Shown: positions 42,540-51,801 of the stretch, piece by piece
Numbering within the stretch: the stretch's first letter is position 1
Layout: each line of letters begins with the position of its first letter
Source of the DNA: Bosea vaviloviae
Lineage (GTDB): Bacteria; Pseudomonadota; Alphaproteobacteria; Rhizobiales; Beijerinckiaceae
Assembly (NCBI RefSeq): GCF_001741865.1
Contig: NZ_CP017147.1
Location: 4,331,001 to 4,395,000 of the forward strand
Direction of reading: 5' to 3'
Length of the DNA stretch: 64,000 nucleotides
Program-made: the position numbers and the translations under genes
Notes under the pieces: generated by a model
Told to the model about the DNA's origin: nothing
The model's database searches: none
Seen by the model: only the letters and a program-made list of their open reading frames with translations

Positions 42540-43715
42540 ATGAGCTCTTCGCAGGACAATTTGGTCGATATCGCGATAGTAGGCGCCGGGGCCGTCGGCC
42601 TCACTGCGGCGCTTGCGCTGGCCAAGGACGGGCGGCGCGTCGCCGTGCTCGGCCCCCTCACCGCACCACATGACGGGCGGACCGTGGCCTTGCTCGACGG
42701 CTCCTGGCGGCTCCTGGCCGAGCTCGGGCTGACCGATGCGCTCATCGGCAAGGCCGCTCCGCTCGAAGTGATGCGGCTTGTCGACGACACCGGCAGCCTG
42801 TTCCGCCAGCCGCCGGTCGAATTCAGGGCCTCGGAGGCCGGGCTCGAGGCTTTCGGCTGGAATGTCGAGAACGCCGAGCTTGTGGCGGCGTTAGTGAGCG
42901 CGGCGCGCCAGCATAACGGCATCCGGCTGGTCGAAAGCCTGGTCTCGGCGATCGTACCCGATCAGGATGGCGTGACGCTCACCGGCGAGGGCTTTTCGCC
43001 CTTGCGCGCCCGCCTCGTCGTCGGGGCCGATGGTCGCCAGTCCCGAGTGCGCGGCGCCGCCGGCATTGCCGCGCGCGACTGGCGCTATCCGCAGGTCGCG
43101 CTGACCGCGATCCTCGATCATCGCCGCGACCATAACGAGACCTCGACCGAGTTCCACACCCGCAAGGGCCCCTGCACGCTGGTGCCATTGCCCGGCCGAC
43201 GCTCATCGCTGGTCTGGATGCTGGATCCCGCGGAGGCCGAGGCGGTCTCCGCGCTGGACGATGCCGGCTTCGCCCGCCGGGTCGAGACGCAGACGCATTC
43301 GCTGCTTGGCGCGATGAGCCTTGCCGGCCCGCGCGGGCGCGTTCCGATGGGAGGGTTGTCGGTCGCACGGTTCGCAACCAACCGCATGGCGCTGATCGGC
43401 GAGGCCGCGCATGTGTTTCCGCCGATCGGCGCGCAGGGTCTCAATCTCGGCCTGCGCGATGTGATGGCCTTGCGCGAGGCGTTGCTCGGCTCGGATGATC
43501 CAGGCGAGGATGTCGTGATGGCGGCCTATGACCGGGCGCGCCAGAGCGATGTGCGCTTGCGTACGGGGGCGGTCGATGCCCTGAACCGCACGCTGCTGAC
43601 CGATCTGATGCCGGCCGATCTGCTGCGCGGCGCCGGGCTTCTGGCGCTATCTCGGATCGGCCCGCTGCGCCGCTTCGTCATGCGACAGGGGCTGGCGGGC
43701 GGAACTGCGCGCTGA
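42540..43715 (+). CDS. UbiH/UbiF/Coq6 family FAD-dependent hydroxylase
   Basis: 391 aa. FAD-binding GxGxxG at residues 15-20 ('IVGAGAVGLTAAL'), the 'LVVGADGRQSRVRGAAGI' DG motif and 'ALIGEAAHVFPPIGAQGLNLGLRD' GD-type motif (Glu replaces the usual Asp). Family members hydroxylate the ubiquinone ring precursor. Which ring position it modifies cannot be told. Convergent with the CoA-transferase gene, 6-bp gap. Confidence 0.88.
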   Translation: MSSSQDNLVDIAIVGAGAVGLTAALALAKDGRRVAVLGPLTAPHDGRTVALLDGSWRLLAELGLTDALIGKAAPLEVMRLVDDTGSLFRQPPVEFRASEAGLEAFGWNVENAELVAALVSAARQHNGIRLVESLVSAIVPDQDGVTLTGEGFSPLRARLVVGADGRQSRVRGAAGIAARDWRYPQVALTAILDHRRDHNETSTEFHTRKGPCTLVPLPGRRSSLVWMLDPAEAEAVSALDDAGFARRVETQTHSLLGAMSLAGPRGRVPMGGLSVARFATNRMALIGEAAHVFPPIGAQGLNLGLRDVMALREALLGSDDPGEDVVMAAYDRARQSDVRLRTGAVDALNRTLLTDLMPADLLRGAGLLALSRIGPLRRFVMRQGLAGGTAR

Positions 43716-43721
43716 AACGCG

Positions 43722-44849
43722 CTACTCTGCGCCGGGCTTGAGCAGTTCATCCGTTTCCGCGCCGCTGGCGGCAACCTTGCGCAAGGCCTGGGCCTGATCG
43801 CGAAAGACCGGCGCGAGCGGCAGCGGCGTCGAAACGAGGCGCCGTCCGCCCGGCTCCTCGGCCTGCGCATCAAGCAGGCCGCGCGCGGTCAGATGCGGGT
43901 CCGTGACGGCCTCCTCCAGCGTGCGCACGACCGTGCAGCAACAATCGAGCGGCTCCAGCAGATCGCGCCAATGCGCGGCGGGGGCTGATGCGATGATCGC
44001 TTCGATGGCGGCTTTGGTGGCGGCCGGATCGGTTCTGTCGTCGCGCAAGCGCTCTTCAAGAGCGATCGCCTCGCAGAAGCCGTCCCAGAATTTCGGCTCC
44101 AGCGCGCCGACCGCGAGAAACCAGCCGTCCTGAGTGGCATAGAGCCCATAGCGCGGGCTTGCCCCGGTCAAGAGGCCCTCCCCGCCGGCGGGATAGCGCC
44201 CGGCCGCCTGGCCTTGCGCCATGCCGTACCAGGCGAAGGCCGGCATCGCGTCCGACATGGCGATGTCGAGATGGCAGCCTTCGCCGCTGCGCTCGCGCTG
44301 GCGCAGGGCGAGCAGGATGTTGAGCACGGCCGGCATGGTGCCGCCGCCGATATCGGCGACGAGCGCAGGCGGCAGTGGCGCGGGCGCGCCGCGCTTCAGC
44401 GACTGGCCGAGCAGCCCGCCGATAGCCTGGTAATTGATGTCGTGGCCGGCTTCCTGCGCGCGCGGGCCGGTCTGGCCGAAGCCACTGATCGAACAATAGA
44501 TCAGGCGTGGATTGAGCAGCTTCAACGCCTCAAAACCGAAGCCGAGCCGCTCCATCACGCCGGGCCGGAACTGCTCGATCAGGATATCGGCGCGCGTGAT
44601 CAGCGGCGTCAGGCGCGCCAGGGCATCCGCGGCCTTGAGGTCGATCTCGAGGCTTGGCTTGCCGCGGTTGAGCACGGCGAAAGGGGCGGAGGTCTCGCCG
44701 AAGCGCGGCGGAAAGCGGCGCATATCCTCGCCGCCCGGGCGCTCGATCTTGATCACCTGCGCGCCTGCCTCGGACAGGAATAGGCTCGCCAGCGGTCCCG
44801 GCAGCAGCGTCGAGAAGTCCAGAACCAGCAGATCGTCCAGCGGCAGCAT
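43722..44849 (-). CDS. CaiB/BaiF family CoA-transferase (alpha-methylacyl-CoA racemase-like)
   Basis: 375 aa from the ATG at 44849; the frame stays open further upstream into the transporter gene but without support. Class III CoA-transferase pattern: 'VLDFSTLLPGPLASLFLSEAGAQVIKIERPGGEDMRRFPP', 'NRGKPSLEIDLK', and the catalytic Asp (D166) in 'LVADIGGG'. 'SGFGQTGPRAQEAGHDINYQAIGG' is seen in both racemases and transferases. The substrate is unknown. Confidence 0.9.
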   Translation of the reverse strand: MLPLDDLLVLDFSTLLPGPLASLFLSEAGAQVIKIERPGGEDMRRFPPRFGETSAPFAVLNRGKPSLEIDLKAADALARLTPLITRADILIEQFRPGVMERLGFGFEALKLLNPRLIYCSISGFGQTGPRAQEAGHDINYQAIGGLLGQSLKRGAPAPLPPALVADIGGGTMPAVLNILLALRQRERSGEGCHLDIAMSDAMPAFAWYGMAQGQAAGRYPAGGEGLLTGASPRYGLYATQDGWFLAVGALEPKFWDGFCEAIALEERLRDDRTDPAATKAAIEAIIASAPAAHWRDLLEPLDCCCTVVRTLEEAVTDPHLTARGLLDAQAEEPGGRRLVSTPLPLAPVFRDQAQALRKVAASGAETDELLKPGAE

Positions 44850-44884
44850 CGGCGCCTCGCTTCGGCGGCGGCCGGGCCACGCGC

Positions 44885-45856
44885 TCAGGGGAACAGGTCG
44901 GCGGCCATCCTGCCCGTCTTCACCAGCCACAGGAAGCCCGTCAACGTGCCCATCGACACGATGGTGCCGACCAGGATGCAGGCCGAGGCGCGCTCGACGC
45001 CGACCTTGTACTGCGTCGAGATCACGAAGATGTTCAGCGCCGGCGGCAGCGCAGCCATGATGATGGCGGCGAAGATCCATTGGTCGGGCACATCGGCGAT
45101 GACCGAGAGCAGCACCCAGACCAGCAGCGGATGCAGCACGAGCTTGACCAGCACTAGCAGCGGCACCTCGCCGGGCATCGCCTTCATCGGCCGCAGCGCC
45201 ACCGTGACCCCGAGCAGGAAGAGCGCGCAGGGCGCGGCCGCCTGCGAGAGCCAAAGCGTCATCTTGTCGATCGCCGTCGGCAATTCGAGATGGGTGAAGG
45301 CCGCGATCACACCTGCTGCGGTGGCGAGGTTGAAGGGATGGGTCAGGACCTTCCAGACGATCTCGCCCGTGGTGGCGAGCAGGCTCTTCTTTTCGACACC
45401 GGCGATCGCCATCAGGAAGGGGACCAGTGAGAACAGCAGGATGCTGTCGAAGACAAAGACGAGCACCAGCGGCGCGCTCGAGGCCGGACCGAGCGCTGCC
45501 AGGATCAATGGCGGGCCCATATAGCCGATATTGGAGTAGGACCCGGCCACTCCCTGCATGACCGACTGGGGTATGTCGCGGCGGGTGAATTTCATCCCGA
45601 TCGCGAAAGACAGGGCAAACGCGCAGAAGGTCGACAGCGTCGTGGCGATGACGAAGCGCCAATTGCTGAGTTCGCTCAGCGGCTTGTCGGCGATCAGCCG
45701 GTAGAACAGCGGCGGCAGCGCGACATAGATCAGGAAGAACTGCAGCCAGGCGAGCCCCGCCTCCGGCAATCGCTTGTAACGCCCGATGACGAAGCCGAGC
45801 AGGATCAACCCGAAAAAGGGGGCGACGAGATTGAAGATACCGGCGAGATCGGCCAT
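44885..45856 (-). CDS. AEC family transporter (auxin efflux carrier/malonate permease type)
   Basis: 323 aa, ten predicted helices. 'GLILLGFVIGRYKRLPEAGLAWLQFFLIYVALPPLF', 'QGVAGSYSNIGYMGPPLIL' and 'AALPPALNIFVISTQYKVGVERASACILVGTIVSM' are AEC-family hallmarks. Members move malonate, malate or other organic anions. It lies upstream of the CoA-transferase on the same strand with a 35-bp gap, so the two may form an operon for uptake and CoA activation of an organic acid. Confidence 0.9.
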   Translation of the reverse strand: MADLAGIFNLVAPFFGLILLGFVIGRYKRLPEAGLAWLQFFLIYVALPPLFYRLIADKPLSELSNWRFVIATTLSTFCAFALSFAIGMKFTRRDIPQSVMQGVAGSYSNIGYMGPPLILAALGPASSAPLVLVFVFDSILLFSLVPFLMAIAGVEKKSLLATTGEIVWKVLTHPFNLATAAGVIAAFTHLELPTAIDKMTLWLSQAAAPCALFLLGVTVALRPMKAMPGEVPLLVLVKLVLHPLLVWVLLSVIADVPDQWIFAAIIMAALPPALNIFVISTQYKVGVERASACILVGTIVSMGTLTGFLWLVKTGRMAADLFP

Positions 45857-46205
45857 GCGGATGGGAGCTACCTGAGGCGGTGCGGTGGCCCGCGCCTAGA
45901 GCAGGATGCGAAAAAGTGGGCACCGGTTTTTCGCATCGATCCTGCTCTAACTCTTTGATGAGAGCCGAAATGACGGCGGTCCCTGCCGTTTAGTCGCTTC
46001 GTACAAGGGAGCAAGCGCGTTTACGCCGTGCCGACAATCAGCCATCGCCGGGCAAGGGTATTATTCCTGGGAATCTAGACCTAACAAGACTGCTAGGCAA
46101 TATTTCCTAGGCATCAAATCTCCGCCTCGCCCTGCCCGCATAATGGACGATAGACGGGATTGGCGGCCTTCGTCACATTGCGGCATTGCACCATGGAGCC
46201 TCGCC
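45857..46205. other. Intergenic region with REP-like copy and palindromes
   Basis: 349 bp between divergent genes. It holds a third, truncated copy of the REP-like part (45898-45949, similarity fading near 45969). It then has an exact short palindrome attcc-tg-ggaat (46063-46074) and a repeat of 'ctaggca' (46093-46099 and 46107-46113) in an AT-richer tract, possible operators for the lyase gene. No gene was seen. Confidence 0.45.
45898..45949. repeat. REP-like palindromic element, truncated third copy
   Basis: Matches the first 52 bases of copy B (agagcaggatgcgaaaaagt...atcctgctct) with two substitutions, keeping both nested stems but lacking the 18-bp-arm palindrome. Located in the divergent region upstream of the AEC transporter. 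Confidence 0.8.
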
Positions 46206-47255
46206 ATGACCGTCAGGACGCCGCGCCAGTTCTTCCGTCCGCTCGCCATCGGCGCGCCGGAGCCGTTCCGCGAGCTCCCGCTGAGACTGGAGCGGATGAT
46301 CCATTTCGTGCCGCCGCATCTGGAAAAGGTGCGTGCCAAGGTCGGTGAGCTCGCGGGCCAGGTCGATATCGTGCTCGGCAATCTGGAGGATGCGATTCCG
46401 GTCGAGGCCAAGCAGGCGGCGCGCGACGGCTTCATCGCGATGGGCAAGGCCGTCGATTTCGGCAAGACCGGACTGTGGACGCGGGTGAACGCGCTGAATT
46501 CGCCCTGGTTCCTCGACGATATCACCGCGATCATGGCGGAGATCGGCGGCAAGCTCGATGTCGTGATGGTGCCCAAGGTCGAGGGGCCATGGGACATCCA
46601 TTATGTCGACCAGCTGCTGGCCCAGTTCGAAGCCCGGCACAGCCTGCCCAAGCCGATCATGATCCACGCCATCCTCGAAACCGCCGAGGGGGTGAAGAAT
46701 GTCGATACGATCGCAACCGCCTCCCCGCGCATGCATGGGATGAGCCTGGGGCCGGCCGATCTCGCGGCCTCGCGCGCAATGAAGACGACGCGCGTCGGCG
46801 GCGGCCACCCAGAATACAAGGTCATCGCGGACCCCACTCCGGATGGCGCCGCGCGCGCCGTCGCTCAGCAGGATCTCTGGCACTATACGCTCGCCAAGAT
46901 GGTCGATGCCTGTGCGGCGGCCGGCATCAAGCCATTCTACGGGCCCTTTGGCGACTTCGCCGATACGGCCGCCTGCGAGGCGCAGTTTCGCAACGCCTTC
47001 CTGCTCGGTTGCTCGGGCGCCTGGACATTGCATCCCTCGCAGATCGAGATCGCCAAGCGCGTCTTCAGCCCGGATCCCGCCGACGTCGCTTTCGCCAAGC
47101 GCATCCTGGAGGCGATGCCGGACGGCTCCGGCGCTGTGATGATCGACGGCAAGATGCAGGATGACGCCACCTGGAAACAGGCCAAGGTCATCGTCGATCT
47201 GGCTAAACAGGTCGCGGGGCGCGACCCGGCACTTGCGGAACGCTATGGGTTATAA
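46206..47255 (+). CDS. HpcH/HpaI aldolase/citrate-lyase family protein (malyl-CoA lyase-like)
   Basis: 349 aa from the ATG at 46206, preceded by GGAG. The CitE-like TIM barrel is recognised by '[21 protein letters not shown]' (metal-binding Glu/Asp), '[18 protein letters not shown]', '[18 protein letters not shown]' and '[25 protein letters not shown]'. It resembles L-malyl-CoA/beta-methylmalyl-CoA lyases, which split CoA esters into glyoxylate and acetyl- or propionyl-CoA. It is longer than typical Mcl1 and the true substrate is uncertain. Confidence 0.83.
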   Translation: MTVRTPRQFFRPLAIGAPEPFRELPLRLERMIHFVPPHLEKVRAKVGELAGQVDIVLGNLEDAIPVEAKQAARDGFIAMGKAVDFGKTGLWTRVNALNSPWFLDDITAIMAEIGGKLDVVMVPKVEGPWDIHYVDQLLAQFEARHSLPKPIMIHAILETAEGVKNVDTIATASPRMHGMSLGPADLAASRAMKTTRVGGGHPEYKVIADPTPDGAARAVAQQDLWHYTLAKMVDACAAAGIKPFYGPFGDFADTAACEAQFRNAFLLGCSGAWTLHPSQIEIAKRVFSPDPADVAFAKRILEAMPDGSGAVMIDGKMQDDATWKQAKVIVDLAKQVAGRDPALAERYGL

Positions 47256-47382
47256 TCACTAATTTCAGGTGGGACTTATTGATTTTGACGTATTTGCGAC
47301 GCAATCCTCAAGCAAGCGCCTGACAATATTTTAGCCGGGCACCTCTTCCGTCTACCCGCTCCAGCATGGACCAAAGCCTACA

Positions 47383-47712
47383 ATGCAAGCACGTTCGGCG
47401 AAATTCAGGATCGGACAGGTGGTCAAGCACCGCGTCTATCCGTTCCGTGGCGTGATCTTCGACGTCGACCCCGTTTTCGCCAACTCGGACGAATGGTGGC
47501 TGGCGATCCCGGAGAATCTGCGCCCGTCGAAGGACCAGCCTTTCTACCACCTCTTCGCCGAGAATGAGGAGACGGAATACGTCGCCTATGTCTCGGAGCA
47601 GAACCTCGTGATCGACGAGTCGGGGCGGCCGATCCGCCACCCGCAAGCCAAGGAATTTTTCCGCCGCGATCGCAAAGGGCAATACCAGATCGATCGCGCC
47701 GGATTGAACTGA
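47383..47712 (+). CDS. hspQ: Heat shock protein HspQ (hemimethylated-DNA-binding YccV family)
   Basis: 109 aa. 'FRIGQVVKHRVYPFRGVIFDVDPVFANSDEWW' followed by 'QPFYHLFAENEETEYVAYVSEQNLV' is the full YccV/HspQ domain. HspQ binds hemimethylated DNA at oriC in E. coli and acts as a Lon specificity factor. No AGGAGG site is obvious before the ATG. Terminated by the strong hairpin at 47775-47806. Confidence 0.92.
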   Translation: MQARSAKFRIGQVVKHRVYPFRGVIFDVDPVFANSDEWWLAIPENLRPSKDQPFYHLFAENEETEYVAYVSEQNLVIDESGRPIRHPQAKEFFRRDRKGQYQIDRAGLN

Positions 47713-47774
47713 GGCCGGCCCTCGACGCACAGAAGCCTGCATCCATGCAGTCATGGAAAGGCCGGCGACCATGA

Positions 47775-47806
47775 AAAAGGCCGGTCCCTCTCGGGACCGG
47801 CCTTTT
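47775..47806. terminator. Strong bidirectional intrinsic terminator
   Basis: A perfect 14-bp stem (aaaaggccggtccc / gggaccggcctttt) with a tctc loop, giving a T-run on each strand. It lies between the convergent hspQ and IalB-family genes, so it serves both. Confidence 0.92.
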
Positions 47807-47846
47807 CCTTGTGACGTCGTCTCCCGCCCATCGGGGCTTGGGACTA

Positions 47847-48662
47847 TCAGGGCTTGGGAGCAGTTCCCGGAGCCGGCGCGGTGCCCGGGGCCGAAAGCCC
47901 TCCCGGCACGGCAGGCGCAGCTCCCGGGACGCCGGGAGTGGCGTTGGCGCCGCTGCCGCCAAGACGCTGGCGCAGCTCTTCCTGACGCTTGGCCAACTCG
48001 TCCTGCAAGGCCTTCTGCTGGTCCTCGAGCACCTTGGGATCGATCGGCGCGCCGTCGAAACCCTTGGCGAAATCGGAGAGCGGAATGGAGAAGGAGACCT
48101 CGCGCGCGCCCTGGTTCTGGACGCTGATGCTGAGATTGGTGCCCTTCTTCATCGCGTTGATGAAGTCGTCCTTGACCTGCGCCTCGGCGAAGCAGCCGTT
48201 CGGGAAGCAGATCGCATAGCGGCCCGGGGTGGGCTGCGCGGTATCGACGCCGAAGCGGATACCGGGCTGCAGCAGCAGGCCGAGCGGCATCAGGAAGCGC
48301 ACGATCTTGTTGGGATCGCCCTTGACGTCATAGACGGCAACCGCGAGCACCGGCTGGCCCTGGTCGGAGACGAAATCGCGCGTGGTGTAGCAGATTTCCT
48401 TGTTGGCAGCCTGGTCCTTGCCGCAGACCTTGGTCCAGTTGGTCTGCGAGGGCTCGGGCTTGACCTGAACGACGGTCGGGCCGGCTGCGGCCTGTCCGCC
48501 CTGGGGAGCGGCGGGCTGCTGAGCCGGTTGAGCAGGCTGCGCCGGGCGCTGCGCCGGGCGCTGTGCCGGGGCCTGGGCAAAGGCGGCGACGGGGCCGAGA
48601 CCCAGCGCTACGCTGAGGGCGGCGCCCAGAACGCGCGAGGACAAGCTAAACGAAGCGGACAT
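47847..48662 (-). CDS. Invasion-associated locus B (IalB) family protein
   Basis: 271 aa. Signal peptide (1-29, ends AFA-Q), a Pro/Gln/Ala-rich linker ('PAQRPAQRPAQPAQPAQQ'), then the IalB domain: 'TNWTKVCGKD....KEICYTTRDF', 'FLMPLGLLLQPGIRFGVD' and 'YAICFPNGCFAEAQV' with four conserved Cys. The C-terminus has a coiled-coil-like 'EDQQKALQDELAKRQEELRQRLGG' and a Pro/Gly tail. Periplasmic protein of unknown biochemical role, common in Rhizobiales, including non-pathogens. Confidence 0.87.
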   Translation of the reverse strand: MSASFSLSSRVLGAALSVALGLGPVAAFAQAPAQRPAQRPAQPAQPAQQPAAPQGGQAAAGPTVVQVKPEPSQTNWTKVCGKDQAANKEICYTTRDFVSDQGQPVLAVAVYDVKGDPNKIVRFLMPLGLLLQPGIRFGVDTAQPTPGRYAICFPNGCFAEAQVKDDFINAMKKGTNLSISVQNQGAREVSFSIPLSDFAKGFDGAPIDPKVLEDQQKALQDELAKRQEELRQRLGGSGANATPGVPGAAPAVPGGLSAPGTAPAPGTAPKP

Positions 48663-48902
48663 CTGTCATTCCTTAATCTGCGAATTCGGGACCACGACTT
48701 CGCAAGCCGCGCGCGCCACCATCGACAGCCCAATCGCATATCAGCGCCAGCCACCGCAAGCCGAGCACATCAGGGGTGATTGAGGCGTTTGCATGACACC
48801 TAGCGTCGCCTTTAGCGAGTTCCGTTACAGGATTCCAGTCCGAATAGCTGCGTGACTGCGAAGTTGCCGTGTTATCCTCACGCACGGGAATCAGGTTTGA
48901 CG

Positions 48903-50756
48903 ATGTCTTCGCCTCGCATGGGCCGCTCAGCATTGCGCGCTGCGGCCAAAGCAATCTTCTCTGCATTGACGCTCATCCTGGCGATGGGCGCGCATTCGCA
49001 TGCCGAATCGCCCTCCTCTGCCCATGCCATCGCGATGCATGGCGAGCCGGCCCTGCCGCCGGGCTTCAGTCATCTGCCCTATGCCGACCCTGACGCACCC
49101 AAGGGCGGGCGCATCGTCTTTGGCTTGCAGGGCACATTCGACAGCCTGAATCCGCTGGTCGTGCTCGGCGTCGCGCCCGACGCCGTGCCGCGCTACGTCC
49201 AGCAGAGCCTGCTGTATCGCTCAGCCGACGAACCCTTCACCGCCTATGGCTTGCTCGCATCCCGCGTCGAGCTCAACGAGGCGCGGACCCGGCTCGCCTT
49301 CGAGATCGACGAAAGAGCGCGCTTCTCCGACGGGACGCCGGTTACCGCCGACGACGTGCTCTTCACCTTCGAGATGCTGAAGACCAAGGGCAAGCCGTTC
49401 CACCGCTCCAGCCTCGGCCGCGTGACGAAGGCGGAGGCGCCGTCGCCGCGCTCTGTCGTGTTCGAGCTCGGCGACGGCTCGAACCGCGAATTGCCATTGG
49501 TGATCGGCGCGATGCCGATCTTCGCCAGGCACGCCACCAACGCGGACACTTTCGGCGAAACCAGCTTCAAGCCGGCGCTCGGCTCGGGCCCCTATCTCGT
49601 CAGCGAGGTCAGGCCCGGCGAGGCGCTGACGCTGAAGCGCCGCAAGGATTTCTGGGCCGAGAACCACCCGCTGACGCGCGGCCTCTTCAATGCCGATGAG
49701 ATCCGCTACGATTTCTATCGCGACGCCAACGCCTTGTTCGAGGCCTTCAAGGCAGGCCTCTACGACATCCGGCTCGAACCCGATCCGACACGCTGGATGA
49801 CTGGCTATGACGTGCCTGCCGTGCGCGACGGCCGCATCGTGCGAGAGGCGCTGCGCTTCCAGGCCCCCAAGGGCATGACCGGGCTCGTCTTCAACACGCG
49901 CCGGCCAGGCTTCGCCGATGTTCGCGTCCGCGAAGCGCTCGGCATCATGTTCGATTTCGAATGGGTCAACCGCAACCTGTTCCACGGCGTCTATCGCCGC
50001 GCCGGCAGCTTCTTCTCCGATTCGGAGTTGTCGGCGCTCGGTGTCCCCGCCGATTCGCGGGAGAAAACCTTGCTGGCTGCGTTTCCGGGCAGCGTGCGCG
50101 ACGATATTCTCGCCGGGAGCTGGGTGCCGGCTGCGAGTGACGGCTCGGGCCGCGATCGCGAACAGGCCCGCAAGGCGCTCGATCTGCTGAAGGCCGCGGG
50201 ATACGAGCTCCAGGATGGGGTTCTGCGCAATACCAGGACGGCGGAGCCACTCGCCTTCGAGATCACCGTCACCAACCGGCCGCAGGAGCGGCTCGCACTG
50301 AACTATGCCGCTTCGCTCGGGCGTCTCGGCGTCGGTGTCAGTGTCAGGCTGATCGACGATGTGCAGTACTGGCGCAGGCTGTCGGCCTTCGATTTCGACA
50401 TGATCCAGTGGACATGGCCGGCCTCCGCCTCGCCCGGTAACGAACAGGTTGGCCGCTGGGGCTCGGCCAATGCCGACCGCAAGGGCGCGCTGAATTATGC
50501 CGGCGTGAAATCGCCGACCGTCGATGCTGCCCTGCAGGCGCTTCTGGCAGCGCGCGAACGCGAGGATTTCGTCGCGGCCGTACGCGTACTCGATCGGGCG
50601 CTGCTCTCGGGCTTCTATGTCGTGCCACTATACTACCTGCCCGAGACATGGCTGGCGCATTCACGCGATGTCACCTTGCCAACACGCAAGCCGGCCTATT
50701 TCCTCGCCACCGAAGCTCTGGCGCGCCGCCCGGCGGCGTCGGCGCCAGCCAACTGA
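48903..50756 (+). CDS. ABC transporter substrate-binding protein, family 5 (peptide/oligopeptide type)
   Basis: 617 aa with a signal peptide ending near residue 35 (GAHSHA-E). Family-5 features: 'LPYADPDAPKGGRIVFGLQGTFDSLNPLVV', 'RFSDGTPVTADDVLFTFE', 'GSGPYLVSEVRPGEALTLKRRKDFW' and 'PLYYLPETWLAHSRDV'. It most resembles YejA-like solute binders (microcin C or oligopeptide uptake), but no permease or ATPase genes follow. The ATG at 48903 is chosen for the signal peptide; a start at 48852 is possible. Confidence 0.88.
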   Translation: MSSPRMGRSALRAAAKAIFSALTLILAMGAHSHAESPSSAHAIAMHGEPALPPGFSHLPYADPDAPKGGRIVFGLQGTFDSLNPLVVLGVAPDAVPRYVQQSLLYRSADEPFTAYGLLASRVELNEARTRLAFEIDERARFSDGTPVTADDVLFTFEMLKTKGKPFHRSSLGRVTKAEAPSPRSVVFELGDGSNRELPLVIGAMPIFARHATNADTFGETSFKPALGSGPYLVSEVRPGEALTLKRRKDFWAENHPLTRGLFNADEIRYDFYRDANALFEAFKAGLYDIRLEPDPTRWMTGYDVPAVRDGRIVREALRFQAPKGMTGLVFNTRRPGFADVRVREALGIMFDFEWVNRNLFHGVYRRAGSFFSDSELSALGVPADSREKTLLAAFPGSVRDDILAGSWVPAASDGSGRDREQARKALDLLKAAGYELQDGVLRNTRTAEPLAFEITVTNRPQERLALNYAASLGRLGVGVSVRLIDDVQYWRRLSAFDFDMIQWTWPASASPGNEQVGRWGSANADRKGALNYAGVKSPTVDAALQALLAAREREDFVAAVRVLDRALLSGFYVVPLYYLPETWLAHSRDVTLPTRKPAYFLATEALARRPAASAPAN

Positions 50757-50766
50757 AGGGCAATCG

Positions 50767-51786
50767 ATGCGGGCAGAACAGGACGACGCCGCTTCCGCCC
50801 TGCTCGACGGGCTCGACCTCGACACGCTGCTGAAAGCCCTGACCCGCAGCCGGGGATATGAGGCGGCGCTGCGCGATCCGCCGGGACGCCGCAGCTGGAG
50901 CGACACGATCCCGACCTCGCTGAGCTTCATGCAGCTCGAGGAGCGTGTCGACCAACTCGCGCGATTGCTCGCCGTCAATCACGCGCAGCCGGGCGCGACC
51001 GTCGCGATCCTGGCGCCGCTCGGTCCAGAGGCGATCGTCGCCATCCTCGCCAGCTTGCGCGCCGGCCTGTCGCCGCTGATGCTGCCATTGCACGGCAACG
51101 AGCTCGAATTGCTGGGGCTGATCGAGGCGTCCAACGCAGTGATGGCGCTCGGCGTCGGCCGCGTCGGCCCGCTGCGGCCGCTGATCGTGCTGCGCAATCT
51201 CGCCGTCAGGGCCTTTGGCACGCGCTTCGTGGGCGGTTTCGGGCAGGATGTCCCCGACGGCGTTGCGCCTCTCGATGCGCTGATGGCGAGCGCCGGCCTG
51301 CATCCGCTGCCCGAACAAGGCGGGCGTCCGACCCTCCAGGTCGTCAATGCCCTGAGCTTGGCGGGACCCTTGATGGTTTCCGAGCGCGATGTGCTCGGAA
51401 AGTCGTTGGAGATATCGCGCCTGCTGAAGCCGTTGGCCTCGTCGCGGATCGTGACCACGCTGGTCGGCGGCGATCTCGCCGCTTTGGCGACCGGGCCGGG
51501 CATGGCGCTGCTGACCGGCGTCGAATTACTGCCGCTCGGCCTGTTCAGCCTCGGCGACCTGCAGGCCTGCGTCGCGGGTGGACGCAATGTGCATCTCGTC
51601 TTGCCGGGCGCGATGGAGCCCGCGCTGGCGCGCTCGCGGCTGGCCGCCGATCCCTCGCTGGCGAGCGTCGTCCTGGTGCACCGTCCAGGAGACGGGCGCG
51701 CCTTGCCGGCGCTCGACCGGCCCGACCTCGCTATCGTCGACATCGATGTCCGCTCGGCGGCGGAGATCGACGTCAGCCGGCGCTGA
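50767..51786 (+). CDS. AMP-binding-fold (ANL superfamily) protein lacking catalytic motifs
   Basis: 339 aa, 10 bp after the solute-binding gene, so probably in an operon. It begins like an ANL N-terminal domain ('LSFMQLEERVDQLARLLAV...PGATVAILAPLGPEAIVAILASLRAGLSPLMLPLHG', matching the 'G.gv.kGD.Vai..pN..e....lA..kaGa...P' block). The Ser/Thr/Gly-rich P-loop, the 'YGxTE' motif and the C-terminal lid domain are all absent, and length is about two thirds of an active ligase. It may be a non-catalytic paralogue binding an acyl or nucleotide ligand. Function unknown. Confidence 0.6.
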   Translation: MRAEQDDAASALLDGLDLDTLLKALTRSRGYEAALRDPPGRRSWSDTIPTSLSFMQLEERVDQLARLLAVNHAQPGATVAILAPLGPEAIVAILASLRAGLSPLMLPLHGNELELLGLIEASNAVMALGVGRVGPLRPLIVLRNLAVRAFGTRFVGGFGQDVPDGVAPLDALMASAGLHPLPEQGGRPTLQVVNALSLAGPLMVSERDVLGKSLEISRLLKPLASSRIVTTLVGGDLAALATGPGMALLTGVELLPLGLFSLGDLQACVAGGRNVHLVLPGAMEPALARSRLAADPSLASVVLVHRPGDGRALPALDRPDLAIVDIDVRSAAEIDVSRR

Positions 51787-51801
51787 GCGTCAAGCCGCCT
51801 T

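Noticed and set aside
43722..45923. A 733-codon fusion of the CoA-transferase with an upstream extension
   Set aside because: The extension is an alternative-frame reading of the AEC transporter gene; the enzyme begins at the ATG at 44849.
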